This document shows, in pieces, positions 28,073 through 36,972 of a stretch of 64,000 nt of DNA. Each line of letters opens with the position of its first letter. The stretch's first letter is position 1. A model generated the notes under the pieces. The model saw nothing but the letters and a program-made list of their open reading frames with translations, was not told the DNA's origin and did no database searches. This DNA is from Siphonobacter curvatus (GTDB taxonomy: Bacteria > Bacteroidota > Bacteroidia > Cytophagales > Spirosomataceae), in the NCBI RefSeq assembly GCF_002943425.1, contig NZ_PTRA01000001.1, positions 2,728,001 to 2,792,000 on the forward strand. The letters are read 5' to 3'. The translations under genes and the position numbers were made by a program.

Positions 28073-29134
28073 TTAGGCTCCTTTCTTAAGGGTTACAACG
28101 GCGTTCATACCCGCCCGCAATCCTTTCGTTGTATTCGTGTCGTCGGTAAGTTTGATCCGGATCGGCACGCGTTGAATGATTTTTACGAAGTTCCCCGTGG
28201 CATTATCGGGCGGCAGTAACGAAAAGCGGGAACCCGTGGCGGCCGACAATGAGACGATTTCGCCGTGAAAAATCTTTCCGGGAAAGGCATCGGTTTCGAT
28301 GTTTACGGGCTGACCGATGTGCATATGCTGTAACTGGGTTTCTTTGTAATTCGCAATTACCCACTTCCCTTCTTCGGAATCCACCATGAAAGCGAGTGTT
28401 TGTCCCGCCTGAATCAACTGACCCTTTTGAATGCTTTTCTTGCCCATTTTTCCGTCGTACGGAGCCCGAATGACGGCGTAGGAAATCTTCAGTTTGATCT
28501 CATCCAGCAAGGCCTGACGGCGTTTAATTTCCGCCAGAGCGACGGCCTTTTGAGCCGTAATGTCATCGGTTTTGGACAAGGACGTTTCGTATGATTTCTG
28601 TAAAGCCTCATACTCCGATTTCGCCACATCAAGGGCCATCTTCACGTTCTCAAATTGCTGCCGGGTGACGGATTCTGTCGCGAGCAATTTCTCGTACCGA
28701 TCGTAATCCTGCTGCTGTTTGACGAGCTTGGCCTTGGCCGCTCCGATCTGTAACTGATTGACCACCGCGTTTTTATCGGACGTAATCGTGTTACTGTGCA
28801 GCACGCCGATCTGAGCCTTTGCCGTCATCAGAGCCGCTTCGGCCTCGGCTTTTTGAATCTGGTATTCGTCGTCGTCGATGACTACCAGCGTATCGCCTTT
28901 TTTCACTTCCTGATCGTCTTTGTAGTAGACTTCCCGTACGTAGCCCGTTACGCGGCTCGTCACGGGGTTAATGTATTCATCGATCTGGGCATCGTTGGTT
29001 TCTTCAAAATGGTACAGATCCCAGAGAGATTGTCCGCCCCAGACGGCTAATCCCAGCAGAATCACCAGGGCCACCCAGGCCGTTATCCGGGTGATGAGTC
29101 GATCGGTTCGCGTTTGTTTGGATGAGGGGTTCAT
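28073..29134 (-). CDS. HlyD/EmrA-type membrane-fusion adaptor
   Basis: 353 residues. One N-terminal membrane segment (about 15-33) is followed by a biotinyl-lipoyl-like half motif (TSRVTGYVREVYYKDDQEVKKGDTLVVID). A long coiled-coil hairpin spans about 85-195, then the second lipoyl half (VIRAPYDGKMGKKSIQKGQLIQAGQ) and a beta-barrel domain (GQPVNIETDAFPGKIFHGEIVSLS). It bridges the MFS permease and the TolC-like channel. It lies 3 nt after the channel gene and 2 nt before the permease gene. Confidence 0.9.
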   Translation of the reverse strand: MNPSSKQTRTDRLITRITAWVALVILLGLAVWGGQSLWDLYHFEETNDAQIDEYINPVTSRVTGYVREVYYKDDQEVKKGDTLVVIDDDEYQIQKAEAEAALMTAKAQIGVLHSNTITSDKNAVVNQLQIGAAKAKLVKQQQDYDRYEKLLATESVTRQQFENVKMALDVAKSEYEALQKSYETSLSKTDDITAQKAVALAEIKRRQALLDEIKLKISYAVIRAPYDGKMGKKSIQKGQLIQAGQTLAFMVDSEEGKWVIANYKETQLQHMHIGQPVNIETDAFPGKIFHGEIVSLSAATGSRFSLLPPDNATGNFVKIIQRVPIRIKLTDDTNTTKGLRAGMNAVVTLKKGA

Positions 29135-29137
29135 GGC

Positions 29138-30460
29138 TTATAAATTTCCAGTCGTATGTAAGAGTTGATAGTATTGAAGTCGAGCCATCAATCGGGCCGC
29201 CGCCAGATCGTACTGACTTTGCAGCAGTTGGGTATCGGCATCGATCAGATCCGTGAGTAAGGCCAGTTGATTGAAATAGGTATTCTTCACAATCCGGTAG
29301 TTTTCGGCAGCCTGCTTGATACTTAGTTCGGCCACCTGAATCCGTTGCAGGGATTCACCGTATCGCACGTACGCTTCCTTCACGGCCTGTTTGACCTGAT
29401 CCTGCCGATCGGAGGTAATCACTTCCTGACGTTGCATGTCAATAGCTGCAGCTTGGATTTTATGCTTATTGTGGTAGAGTGACGAAAGCGAATACGAAGC
29501 CTTCAGTCCACCCATGCCAAAACCGTATAAAGCTCCGGTGTAGGGGAAAAACGTAATCTGCGGGTAACCGTACTGATACTCGGCGAAAAGCCCCACTTTA
29601 GGTTTATTATCCGCCCGTAGTTCTTTCAGTCTGAGACCGGTTAGTTCCTGTTCTTTCTCCGAAATCCGCAGCAGGTGGGCATGGTCGAAGGCATCATCCA
29701 GGTACGAATCATAGCTCCGACTAAGCGAATCTCCCTCTACCAGAGCTACGGGCTGGATTGTTGTAGTCTCGGGCAGCCCGATCATCAGATTCAATTTCTG
29801 ACTGGTGATAGCGATGGAGTTTTCAATTTCCCGCAAGGCCATCTTCTGGCGGGATAACTGAAGCTCGGCCCGTAAGAGATCACTCCGGATGACGACGCCA
29901 TTTTTGTGCAGTTCACGAATGTCCGTTAGCCGCTTTTCGGCTTCTTCAATATTTTTCAGAGTCAGATCCTTGAAGATCAAACTCCGTTGCAAATCCAGGT
30001 ACACCGCCGCAACGCGTAGCTTTACCTGCGATACGTTTTCTTCTTTCTGAATCTCAACCCGTTCGTGCTCGGTCTCTTCGCTTTTGATTTTCGTTTGCAG
30101 TTTCTTTCCTTCGTACAGATTGAAGTACGCTTCGGTCTTCAACTGAAACATGTTGTGCAAAACCGGATACTGCGTTGGAGTATTCAGGATACCCCGTTCG
30201 TAAATTGGGAGATTCGTGATGCGGGCGTACTGCGTACTGGCTCCGATTTCGGGCAGCCGTTCGCTCTTAGTATCCTGCACTTTTTCGTGACTGATCTGGA
30301 TTCGAAGGTTCTGTTCCTGAAGCGTTTTGTTGTACTGTTCGGCCTTTTGCCAGGCTTCCGTAAGCGTAAGCGTCTGATGGTTTTCTGGTGGAATGGTTTG
30401 GGCCTGCGTTACTCCGATCAGGTTGATTCCCAGAAGTATAGCCCGTATGCATCGTTTCAT
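29138..30460 (-). CDS. TolC-like outer-membrane efflux protein
   Basis: 440 residues with a signal peptide (about 1-20, ending TQAQ). Two repeated alpha-helical/beta-strand halves are typical of outer membrane factors (LTLTEAWQKAEQYNKTLQEQNLRI near the start; a second half from about 240). It ends with long coiled-coil helices (AENYRIVKNTYFNQLALLTDLIDADTQLLQSQYDLAAARL), the classic TolC C-terminal signature. It is the first gene of the efflux operon, transcribed away from the AraC-type regulator. Confidence 0.9.
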   Translation of the reverse strand: MKRCIRAILLGINLIGVTQAQTIPPENHQTLTLTEAWQKAEQYNKTLQEQNLRIQISHEKVQDTKSERLPEIGASTQYARITNLPIYERGILNTPTQYPVLHNMFQLKTEAYFNLYEGKKLQTKIKSEETEHERVEIQKEENVSQVKLRVAAVYLDLQRSLIFKDLTLKNIEEAEKRLTDIRELHKNGVVIRSDLLRAELQLSRQKMALREIENSIAITSQKLNLMIGLPETTTIQPVALVEGDSLSRSYDSYLDDAFDHAHLLRISEKEQELTGLRLKELRADNKPKVGLFAEYQYGYPQITFFPYTGALYGFGMGGLKASYSLSSLYHNKHKIQAAAIDMQRQEVITSDRQDQVKQAVKEAYVRYGESLQRIQVAELSIKQAAENYRIVKNTYFNQLALLTDLIDADTQLLQSQYDLAAARLMARLQYYQLLHTTGNL

Positions 30461-30487
30461 TTTGCGTTACTCGTTTACAAACAAACA

Positions 30488-30495
30488 CAAAATTA
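30488..30495 (-). promoter_or_regulatory. -7 element for the efflux operon
   Basis: Minus-strand TAATTTTG (a perfect TAnnTTTG) lies 27 nt before the TolC-like start. No clear TTG was seen at the -33 position, which could mean activator dependence. Confidence 0.45.
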
Positions 30496-30523
30496 GAATA
30501 ATACAAATTGAGCCATTTTATAT

Positions 30524-30547
30524 AAATTGCCAATTATTTGTCAATTT
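30524..30547. promoter_or_regulatory. Inverted-repeat operator candidate between efflux operon and araC
   Basis: AAATTGCCAA (30524-30533), a 4-nt spacer and TTGTCAATTT (30538-30547): 10-bp arms with one mismatch. It lies in the divergent intergenic region upstream of both transcription units, just before the regulator ATG at 30566, and is a natural binding site for the adjacent regulator. Binding is inference. Confidence 0.5.
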
Positions 30548-30565
30548 CAGCCATACGTTATTTCT

Positions 30566-31375
30566 ATGAATTCGTATACAACGGAGTATTTACAGAATAT
30601 TGATCAATTTCAAGATTCAATATTCATTATTCATAAAAAGCAAGAGGAGACGTTTCCGTACCACTTTCACCAAAAAGGACAATTTACGTATATTGAAGGT
30701 GGTATCTCCTATCTGTATACCCGCGACAAAGCCTATTTTCTTCCCGCCCGCCACTTTATCTGGATTCCGCCCGAGCTGGAGCACTATGTACTCCATACCT
30801 CGTCAACGTTACGGGTAACCAATCTGTACCTACCTTCCGCAAACGACCTGACACATCCGTTTTTTAGTAAAATGGGTATTTACCCCGTTACGGATTTATT
30901 GCTGGAAATGATTCTCTTTTCCGAACGCTGGCAGGGTGTGGTTCGACCCGGCGTCTACGCTTATGATTTTCTGCGTACGCTCAAGTACCTGTTGCCCGAA
31001 ATCGGTCAGCATCCGTTGCCGATAGCCATTCCTACGACGCAAAACGAGCGTTTGCTACCCATCATCAAGTACTTGCAACAGCACGTATCCAGGCCTTTGC
31101 ACTTACCGGAAGTTGCCTACGAATTTGGGTTGAGTGCCCGTACTTTATCTCGACTTTTTCAACAGGAGATGGAGCTTTCATTTTTACAATACGTGAAGAT
31201 GTACCGGATTGTACGGGCTATTGAGGAGTTGCTACAAACGGATAAATCCATTACTGAGATCGCCTACGACGTAGGGTACACCAGTTTGTCGACGTTTAGT
31301 AATACCTTTCTGCAACTGGTTAATCGACGACCCGCCGAGTTTCGAACTGTAAAGTCTAGACCCACTATTCCTTGA
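30566..31375 (+). CDS. AraC-family transcriptional regulator
   Basis: 269 residues from ATG 30566; a TTG 39 nt earlier would overlap the inverted repeat and is less likely. The N-terminal cupin sensor domain (about residues 20-110) shows FPYHFHQKGQFTYIEGG and HFIWIPPELEHYV. The C-terminal AraC double helix-turn-helix (about 165-265) shows LSARTLSRLFQQEMELSFLQYVKMYRI and ITEIAYDVGYTSLSTFSNTF. It is divergent from the efflux operon, so it probably controls that operon in response to a small ligand. Its stop overlaps the following acyltransferase start (TGATG). Confidence 0.9.
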   Translation: MNSYTTEYLQNIDQFQDSIFIIHKKQEETFPYHFHQKGQFTYIEGGISYLYTRDKAYFLPARHFIWIPPELEHYVLHTSSTLRVTNLYLPSANDLTHPFFSKMGIYPVTDLLLEMILFSERWQGVVRPGVYAYDFLRTLKYLLPEIGQHPLPIAIPTTQNERLLPIIKYLQQHVSRPLHLPEVAYEFGLSARTLSRLFQQEMELSFLQYVKMYRIVRAIEELLQTDKSITEIAYDVGYTSLSTFSNTFLQLVNRRPAEFRTVKSRPTIP

Positions 31376-32465
31376 TGAAAACCAGATTTGATGTACTTGA
31401 TATATTTCGGGGGATTTTTGCCTCATTTATAGTTTTGTTCCACATGTCCCTTTTTTCCAATACCCCCGTATTAAATAATCCCTTCATTGCTGGAATCGAA
31501 TTATTTGTAGACTTTTTTTTCGTATTAAGTGGCTTTATTATTGGCTATAATTACCCATATATTGAAACCCAAGAATCTTTTCAATCTTTTTTAACAAAAC
31601 GATTTTACAGAATTTATCCCTTGCATTTTTTTTACTGTTGCTATACGCATTGATTGAATTGCTGAAAGGTTCAGCTGCTCACTTCATTACTATTTACCAG
31701 CCGATTAATCCTGACAATACTGTTTTTACCTTTTTCACCAATTTGTTCTTACTAAATTCAATCAAGTGGCAGGGAATAAACAACGTAAGCTGGAATAGCC
31801 CAAGCTGGTCGATAAGTGCTGAAATGTGTTCATACATACTGTATGCGAGTGTTACCCTATTGCTCGTACGAAATAGAAAAAACACTCTTCAAACGATCAT
31901 TTACGCCATTATTCTGCTTTCATCCCTACTTGTCTTACTCGTTGTTACGCAAACGGCCTCGATCGTTTATACGTACAATTACGGCTTTTTACGCGGATTT
32001 ATTGGTTTTTTCACTGGCGTGCTCTGTTGTAAAACTTATGTTTATACATATTCATTCATCAGTAGTCGAAGCAATATTTTCTTTTCCTGGGCTGAAACTT
32101 TGGTAGTCTTACTTGTAATGATTAGCATTTATTTTCAGAAGCAATGGCTACAATTAAGTATCATTTATGAGTTAATTTTCTTTTTAACTATTCTTATTTT
32201 TTCTCATGAGCGTGGCTTTATTTCACATTATCTGGTCCAGCAGCCTGTACTTAGAAAAATAGCCTTATACAGTTATTCTATTTACTTAACTCATGGATTA
32301 ATCAACACGCTATTTAATATTTTATTCGTTCGCATTTTAAAGTTCGATTCATCCGATTATTCCTATCTCTTCATTGCCAATTATATCCTGGTTTTCTTCG
32401 TATCCAGCTGGAGTTATCATACTATTGAAAAACGTTTTTATAAGCGAACGTCGGCTATTACATAA
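31375..32465 (+). pseudogene. Acyltransferase-3 family membrane protein, frameshifted at a T8 tract
   Basis: Two adjacent reading frames form one acyltransferase-3 (OafA-like) protein. The first part (31375 to a stop near 31653) has the family start RFDVLDIFRGIFASFIVLFHM and SGFIIGYNYPY. The second (to 32465) continues with membrane helices, WSISAEMCSYILY and the late SIYLTHGLIN segment. Continuity is lost at eight T (31626-31633). A -1 shift, or nine T, would give a protein of about 363 residues, normal for the family. Such enzymes O-acylate surface glycans. The DNA is clearly more AT-rich than its neighbours, suggesting transfer. It may be a true pseudogene, a phase-variable gene, or a sequencing error. 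Confidence 0.8.
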
Positions 32466-32488
32466 ATTACCTTACCCGACTAACAAAA

Positions 32489-32512
32489 ACTGCCAGCTCT
32501 CGAGCTGGCAGT
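32489..32512 (-). terminator. Terminator of the Gfo/Idh/MocA gene
   Basis: A 10-bp perfect stem (ACTGCCAGCT paired with AGCTGGCAGT), with loop CTCG. On the minus strand it is followed by a run of T. Confidence 0.75.
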
Positions 32513-32556
32513 CCAAATCTTTATCATTTGTACTCTGTACATTCTCATCTATAAAC

Positions 32557-33639
32557 CTACAGCATTACCGGCTGTCCCGTCCGTACGGACTCATCACAGG
32601 CGAAGGCAATTTGCAGACTGTTGACGGCATCCTGTAAGTGATCCGTCAGGTCCGTATTTTCCTGAATGGCTTTTAGGAAGAACTGCTGTTCCCGCTGACA
32701 CAGCTCATTGTGGTCGGGTTCGTCGGTCAGGTTAATCCATTCATCGGCCTGTACAAACTGGTCGTCCTGATTGAGTTTAGCCCGGTGTACCCGTAAAGAT
32801 TCTGTCTTCGTATGCGAATCAACATTATCGGATTTACCCGCCGCTCCGGCGTCTTTAGCTACGATGGATACGCAGCCTTTGGGTCCGATCACATCTTTCA
32901 CAAAGAAGGCCGTTTCGCTCATCATCGGTCCCCAGCCTGCTTCGTACCAACCTACTGAACCGTCCTCAAAACGGATCTGCAGTTGACCGTAATTATAATT
33001 TGAATCCGGGATTTCGTCGGTAAGTCTAGCCCCGATGGCGTTTACCTGAACGGGCTTCGACCGCGTCATCTGACACATGACGTCGATATAGTGTACGCCG
33101 CAATCCACAATCGGACTCAGGCTCTTCATCAGATTCCGGTGTACCGTCCACATGTTACCATGGCTCTGCTGGTTAAGGTTCATCCGCATTACCAACGGCT
33201 TACCCATGTCCTGGGCGATTTCCACGAATTTCTCCCAGCTCGGATGGTGCCGCAGGATATACCCTACCACTACTTTCTTACCGGCTTTTTCAGCTGCCGC
33301 TACGACGCGTTTGGCCCCTTCAACGGTATCCGCCAGGGGTTTCTCGATAAACACGTGAGCTCCTTGTTCCAGAGCCATAATCGCGTACGGCTCGTGCGTA
33401 TCGGGGTACGTAGAAATACAAACGGCGTCGGGCTGGGTTTCGGTCAAAGCCGTTTCGTAATCATTAAACAGCGTATAACCGCCGCCTAATTTCTCGTTAA
33501 GCACTTCCTTGCTTTTTCCCGGTGAAACAATCCCGCAGATTTCGAATCCGTCCAGATTTTGGTAAGCCAGGGCATGGGAGGCTCCCATGTTGCCACAGCC
33601 TACGACCAGCACGCGTACCTTGTTGGATGTAAGTGTCAT
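32557..33639 (-). CDS. Gfo/Idh/MocA-family NAD(P)-dependent oxidoreductase
   Basis: 360 residues. The N-terminal Rossmann fold shows VRVLVVGCGNMGASHA. The family EKP motif is present in HVFIEKPLADT (catalytic-region lysine), followed by GYILRHHPSWEKF and DCGVHYIDVM, where Asp and His are the usual active-site residues. These enzymes oxidise or reduce sugars and sugar derivatives. The substrate is unknown, and no sugar-specific neighbours help. It is convergent with the acyltransferase remnant. Confidence 0.9.
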   Translation of the reverse strand: MTLTSNKVRVLVVGCGNMGASHALAYQNLDGFEICGIVSPGKSKEVLNEKLGGGYTLFNDYETALTETQPDAVCISTYPDTHEPYAIMALEQGAHVFIEKPLADTVEGAKRVVAAAEKAGKKVVVGYILRHHPSWEKFVEIAQDMGKPLVMRMNLNQQSHGNMWTVHRNLMKSLSPIVDCGVHYIDVMCQMTRSKPVQVNAIGARLTDEIPDSNYNYGQLQIRFEDGSVGWYEAGWGPMMSETAFFVKDVIGPKGCVSIVAKDAGAAGKSDNVDSHTKTESLRVHRAKLNQDDQFVQADEWINLTDEPDHNELCQREQQFFLKAIQENTDLTDHLQDAVNSLQIAFACDESVRTGQPVML

Positions 33640-33902
33640 GAAAATGGTAGAGGTAATCCGTTGAAAACTAAGTTCTCCGGTTTGATAAATAATTGAATCG
33701 GGTGAAAGAAGGGGCTATTCCCCCGCGAAAAGAATCTGATTTTTGTTCGAAAACAGAATAATCTGCTGAAATCACTCCATCTTTTCCCAAATAACGCGAA
33801 ATTGCAAACCCCAACCGAAGATACCATGACATATTTTAAAATTTTTTAGTTTCTCGAAGGGATAGTTTTTTGCTTAGAAAAAATTAGGGGTGACCGACGC
33901 CT

Positions 33903-35153
33903 ATGGCCTTTTACAAATCGACGCGACTGGACAGTTTACGGTACGAAATTCGTGGACCCGTTTACGAAAAAGCTCTGGAACTTGAAGCTCAGGGCTATAA
34001 AATCATCAAGTTAAATATTGGCAATCCGGCTCCGTTTGGCTTCGATGCTCCCGACGAAATCATCCACGACATGATCGTGAATATTCGGGATGCACAGGGC
34101 TATTCCGATTCGCGGGGTTTGTTCGCGGCCCGAAAGGCGGTCATGCACTACACACAGAGTATTGGTATCCCTGGGGTTACCATCGACGACGTGTACATTG
34201 GCAACGGGGTCAGCGAGCTGATTCTGCTAACCATGCAGGCCCTGCTCGACGATGAGGATGAAGTACTGATTCCCTCACCCGATTACCCACTCTGGACGAC
34301 CTCGGTAGCTTTAGCGGGTGGCAAGCCCGTCCACTACATCTGCGACGAAGCTTCGGACTGGAATCCGGATATTCAGGATATTGAACGCAAAATCACGCGT
34401 CGTACCAAGGCCATTGTCCTGATCAATCCCAATAACCCGACGGGAGCGGTATATTCCAAAGATGTACTGGCTCGCATTGCCCGGATTGCCGAAGAGCACC
34501 AATTGATGCTGTTTTCGGATGAGATTTACGATAAGATTCTGTACGACGGAGCGATTCACTACCCCATGGGTACCCTGGCCACGGATACGCTTTGTTTGAC
34601 GTTCGGCGGGCTTTCCAAAAACTACCGAGCAGCCGGATTTCGCGGCGGCTGGCTGATTCTGAGTGGAGCCAAACACCGGGCCAAATCATACATTGAAGGA
34701 TTGAATCTCCTGGCCAGTCTGCGGCTGTGCGGCAACGTTCCGGCTCAATTTGCTATTCAAACGGCTTTGGGCGGTTATCAGAGTATTAACGACCTGGTAA
34801 TTCCAACAGGACGGCTGTACAAACAAATGCAACTTACCTATGACCGGATTACGGCCATTCCGGGTATTACCTGCGTGAAGCCCAAAGGAGCGTTGTATCT
34901 GTTTCCAAAACTGGATCTGAAGAAATTCCGCTTTGCCAACGATGAACAGTTCGTGTACGAACTGCTGGTGGAGCAGCGGGTACTCCTCGTTCCCGGTACG
35001 GGCTTCAACTACGCCAAAGACGACCACTTCCGCATCGTAACCCTCCCGCCCGTCGAGCAGCTCAACGTGGCGATTGACCGGATTGAAACATTCCTGGAGC
35101 AGGGTGCTGAAAAGAAAACCGTTGAAGAACCCCTCGTGGTTCTACCGCAATAA
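33903..35153 (+). CDS. PLP-dependent class I/II aminotransferase (AlaA-like)
   Basis: 416 residues of fold-type I. Visible features are LNIGNPAPFGFDAPDEI near the N-terminus, YIGNGVSELI, PDYPLW, NPNNPTGAVY, FSDEIYDKILYDG, and GGLSKNYRAAGFRGGW with the PLP lysine at about 239. The NIGNP opening and SKNYRAAGFR match glutamate-pyruvate type (AlaA/YfbQ) aminotransferases. The gene ends in an intrinsic terminator. Confidence 0.9.
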   Translation: MAFYKSTRLDSLRYEIRGPVYEKALELEAQGYKIIKLNIGNPAPFGFDAPDEIIHDMIVNIRDAQGYSDSRGLFAARKAVMHYTQSIGIPGVTIDDVYIGNGVSELILLTMQALLDDEDEVLIPSPDYPLWTTSVALAGGKPVHYICDEASDWNPDIQDIERKITRRTKAIVLINPNNPTGAVYSKDVLARIARIAEEHQLMLFSDEIYDKILYDGAIHYPMGTLATDTLCLTFGGLSKNYRAAGFRGGWLILSGAKHRAKSYIEGLNLLASLRLCGNVPAQFAIQTALGGYQSINDLVIPTGRLYKQMQLTYDRITAIPGITCVKPKGALYLFPKLDLKKFRFANDEQFVYELLVEQRVLLVPGTGFNYAKDDHFRIVTLPPVEQLNVAIDRIETFLEQGAEKKTVEEPLVVLPQ

Positions 35154-35158
35154 AACCG

Positions 35159-35194
35159 AAAGTCAGATGTTTCGCAAAGCATCTGACTTTTTCG
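35159..35194 (+). terminator. Terminator after the aminotransferase
   Basis: An 11-bp stem (AAAGTCAGATG paired with CATCTGACTTT), with a loop around TTTCGCAAAG, followed by five T in total. Confidence 0.8.
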
Positions 35195-35213
35195 TCTATT
35201 CCCCTTTGAATAC

Positions 35214-35221
35214 TATGTTTG
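35214..35221 (+). promoter_or_regulatory. -7 element for yhhQ
   Basis: TATGTTTG is a perfect TAnnTTTG 37 nt before the yhhQ ATG. The -33 region overlaps the preceding terminator tail and has no exact TTG. Confidence 0.45.
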
Positions 35222-35257
35222 GGTGCCGCTCCCTCACTCAAAACCGTACCTTTCCGT

Positions 35258-36049
35258 ATGAATGATCAACCTCTATTTGCCTCCAAACGGCAGATTTTGT
35301 TTTTTGTATTGTCTGGCTTTTTTATTGCGAATGCCCTGGTAGCCGAAATCATTGGCGGTAAAATTTTTTCCGTGGAAGGCGTACTGGGCTTACCCTCCGC
35401 TAACATCCCAACACCCTGGGGCGACAAGTGGTCATTTAACCAGGCAGCGGGGGCTCTTAACTGGCCGCTGGTGTTCATCATTGGCGATATGATCAATGAG
35501 TATTTCGGCCGGAAAGGCGTTCGCTGGTTGTCATTTCTCACGGCGGGACTCATTGTCTATTCCTTCTTCATTATCTACGCGGCTACAACCTTGCCCCCGG
35601 CTCAGTTCTGGCTTGACGTTAACAAGGGTACCACCAATTTCAACATTGACTACGCCTACAAAGTCATTTTCCGTCAGGGTTTAGGCATCATCATTGGCTC
35701 GATTACGGCCTTTTTGCTGGCTCAGTTTCTCGACGTTACCGTTTTTCAGTACCTGCGTAAGCATACGGGCCACAAGTACATCTGGATACGGGCGACGGGT
35801 TCCACGGTAGTATCGCAACTCATCGACAGCTTTGTGGTGGTGTTTGTTGCCTTTTACCTATTTGGTAACTGGTCAGCGGGACAGGCTCTTTCGGTAGCCC
35901 TGAATAATTACTTATACAAATTCATTATCTCCCTGCTGACTATCCCCATTTTGTACCTCGTCCATTACCTGATTGATCGCTGGCTGGGTACGGAAAATGC
36001 CCGCCACATAGCCGATGATGCAGCGACGGAATTGCCCGTATCTTTGTAA
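35258..36049 (+). CDS. yhhQ: Queuosine precursor transporter (YhhQ/VUT family)
   Basis: 263 residues from ATG 35258; an ATG 39 nt upstream adds a poor extension overlapping the promoter. Six or seven membrane helices are visible. Family features are NALVAEIIGGKIF near the N-terminus, FIIGDMINEYFGRKGVRW, RQGLGIIIGSITAFLLAQFLD, RATGSTVVSQLIDSF and a late NNYLYKFIISLLTIP. YhhQ proteins import queuosine precursors used to modify tRNA. No preQ1 riboswitch was recognised upstream. Confidence 0.9.
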   Translation: MNDQPLFASKRQILFFVLSGFFIANALVAEIIGGKIFSVEGVLGLPSANIPTPWGDKWSFNQAAGALNWPLVFIIGDMINEYFGRKGVRWLSFLTAGLIVYSFFIIYAATTLPPAQFWLDVNKGTTNFNIDYAYKVIFRQGLGIIIGSITAFLLAQFLDVTVFQYLRKHTGHKYIWIRATGSTVVSQLIDSFVVVFVAFYLFGNWSAGQALSVALNNYLYKFIISLLTIPILYLVHYLIDRWLGTENARHIADDAATELPVSL

Positions 36050-36061
36050 AAGAATCCGCCT

Positions 36062-36670
36062 ATGACTATCGATTCATTCAGTTTAACCCTTACCGAACGC
36101 GTAGCAGCCACGCCTAAAGAGATTCTATTCTCTACCGCACTTGACTTTAAAAGCCTGCCGGAAGCCCAGCAAAACATCGCATCCGCTCACGAACAATGGA
36201 CGGCTTTTCTGTCGGATTCTCAGATCGCTTACGAAGATTTGGGTATTGTCGAATTTCATAATAATGAGATTGACTATGAAACTCCATTCTGCCAAATACG
36301 GCTAACCCCTGAGACTTATGCCCTGGTAGAAACATATCGGACGTCGCATCCGGAGCTGGCTTTAGCTCAAATTTCCTCTACGTTCGAAGAGCAGGATAAA
36401 CTGGAGGTGAAAAATCGCATTCTAGCAAAAGCTCAGGAACAAGCTACGTCCTGGGCGAAGCAGGCGAATCTCCAATTAAAGCCTGGTTTTCAAATACAAC
36501 TTGTCGAACCAGAACCTATTGCTGGCGACTGGATTATTGGTCCGCCCTTATCGGCCAAGGTTAATCACTTCAATAGTTGGATCAAATTGACGTATCAGGT
36601 GACCTTTCATGTTGAGCCTAGGTTTTTTGCTCCGGAGGACATGACTGTTGACTACATCTCGCTTGATTAG
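36062..36670 (+). CDS. Uncharacterised protein (SIMPL-like pattern)
   Basis: A 202-residue soluble protein without a signal peptide, starting 12 nt after yhhQ and probably co-transcribed with it. The middle (about 115-150, EVKNRILAKAQEQATSWAKQANLQL) resembles the helix of SIMPL/DUF541 proteins. The flanking beta-strands, including the terminal LTYQVTFHVEP, fit loosely. This similarity is weak and no function is claimed. Confidence 0.6.
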   Translation: MTIDSFSLTLTERVAATPKEILFSTALDFKSLPEAQQNIASAHEQWTAFLSDSQIAYEDLGIVEFHNNEIDYETPFCQIRLTPETYALVETYRTSHPELALAQISSTFEEQDKLEVKNRILAKAQEQATSWAKQANLQLKPGFQIQLVEPEPIAGDWIIGPPLSAKVNHFNSWIKLTYQVTFHVEPRFFAPEDMTVDYISLD

Positions 36671-36708
36671 TCGTCTTTGGTCTAAATTACCACTTACCCC
36701 TAGCGGGG

Positions 36709-36760
36709 TATAGTTACAAAAAAAGCCCGGTTCAAAGACCGGGCTTTTTTTGTAACTATA
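36709..36760. terminator. Bidirectional terminator with a 23-bp perfect stem
   Basis: Arms 36709-36731 and 36738-36760 are exact complements over 23 bp with a 6-nt loop. The GC core GCCCGGT/ACCGGGC is flanked by A7/T7. It separates two convergent genes. Confidence 0.9.
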
Positions 36761-36762
36761 TC

Positions 36763-36972
36763 TTAAGACTTCTTCAAAAAACAGGTTTTCAGTACAAGTT
36801 TCGTCTTTTCTACTTTACACTCTACCTCTTCCTCATCATCGGTCAAGCGAATATTTTTGATGGCGGTCCCCTGTTTCAGCGTCATGGAAGTCCCCTTTAC
36901 TTTCAAACTCTTAATCACGACTACTGAATCGCCATCTTTTAATTCATTGCCATTACTGTCAACTACACTCAT
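36763..36972 (-). CDS. PhnA C-terminal-domain protein without zinc ribbon
   Basis: 69 residues that match only the C-terminal domain of PhnA/YjdM proteins (VVDSNGNELKDGDSVVVIKSLKVKG, IKNIRLTDD, a terminal KTCFLKK). The usual N-terminal zinc ribbon of about 40 residues is absent, and no remnant is visible in the adjacent upstream DNA. Despite its name, the family is not needed for phosphonate use; its function is unclear. It is convergent with the gene at 36062 across a strong terminator. Confidence 0.85.
   Translation of the reverse strand: MSVVDSNGNELKDGDSVVVIKSLKVKGTSMTLKQGTAIKNIRLTDDEEEVECKVEKTKLVLKTCFLKKS

Noticed and set aside
35194-35257. preQ1 riboswitch before yhhQ
   Set aside because: No aptamer core could be recognised in the short spacer.
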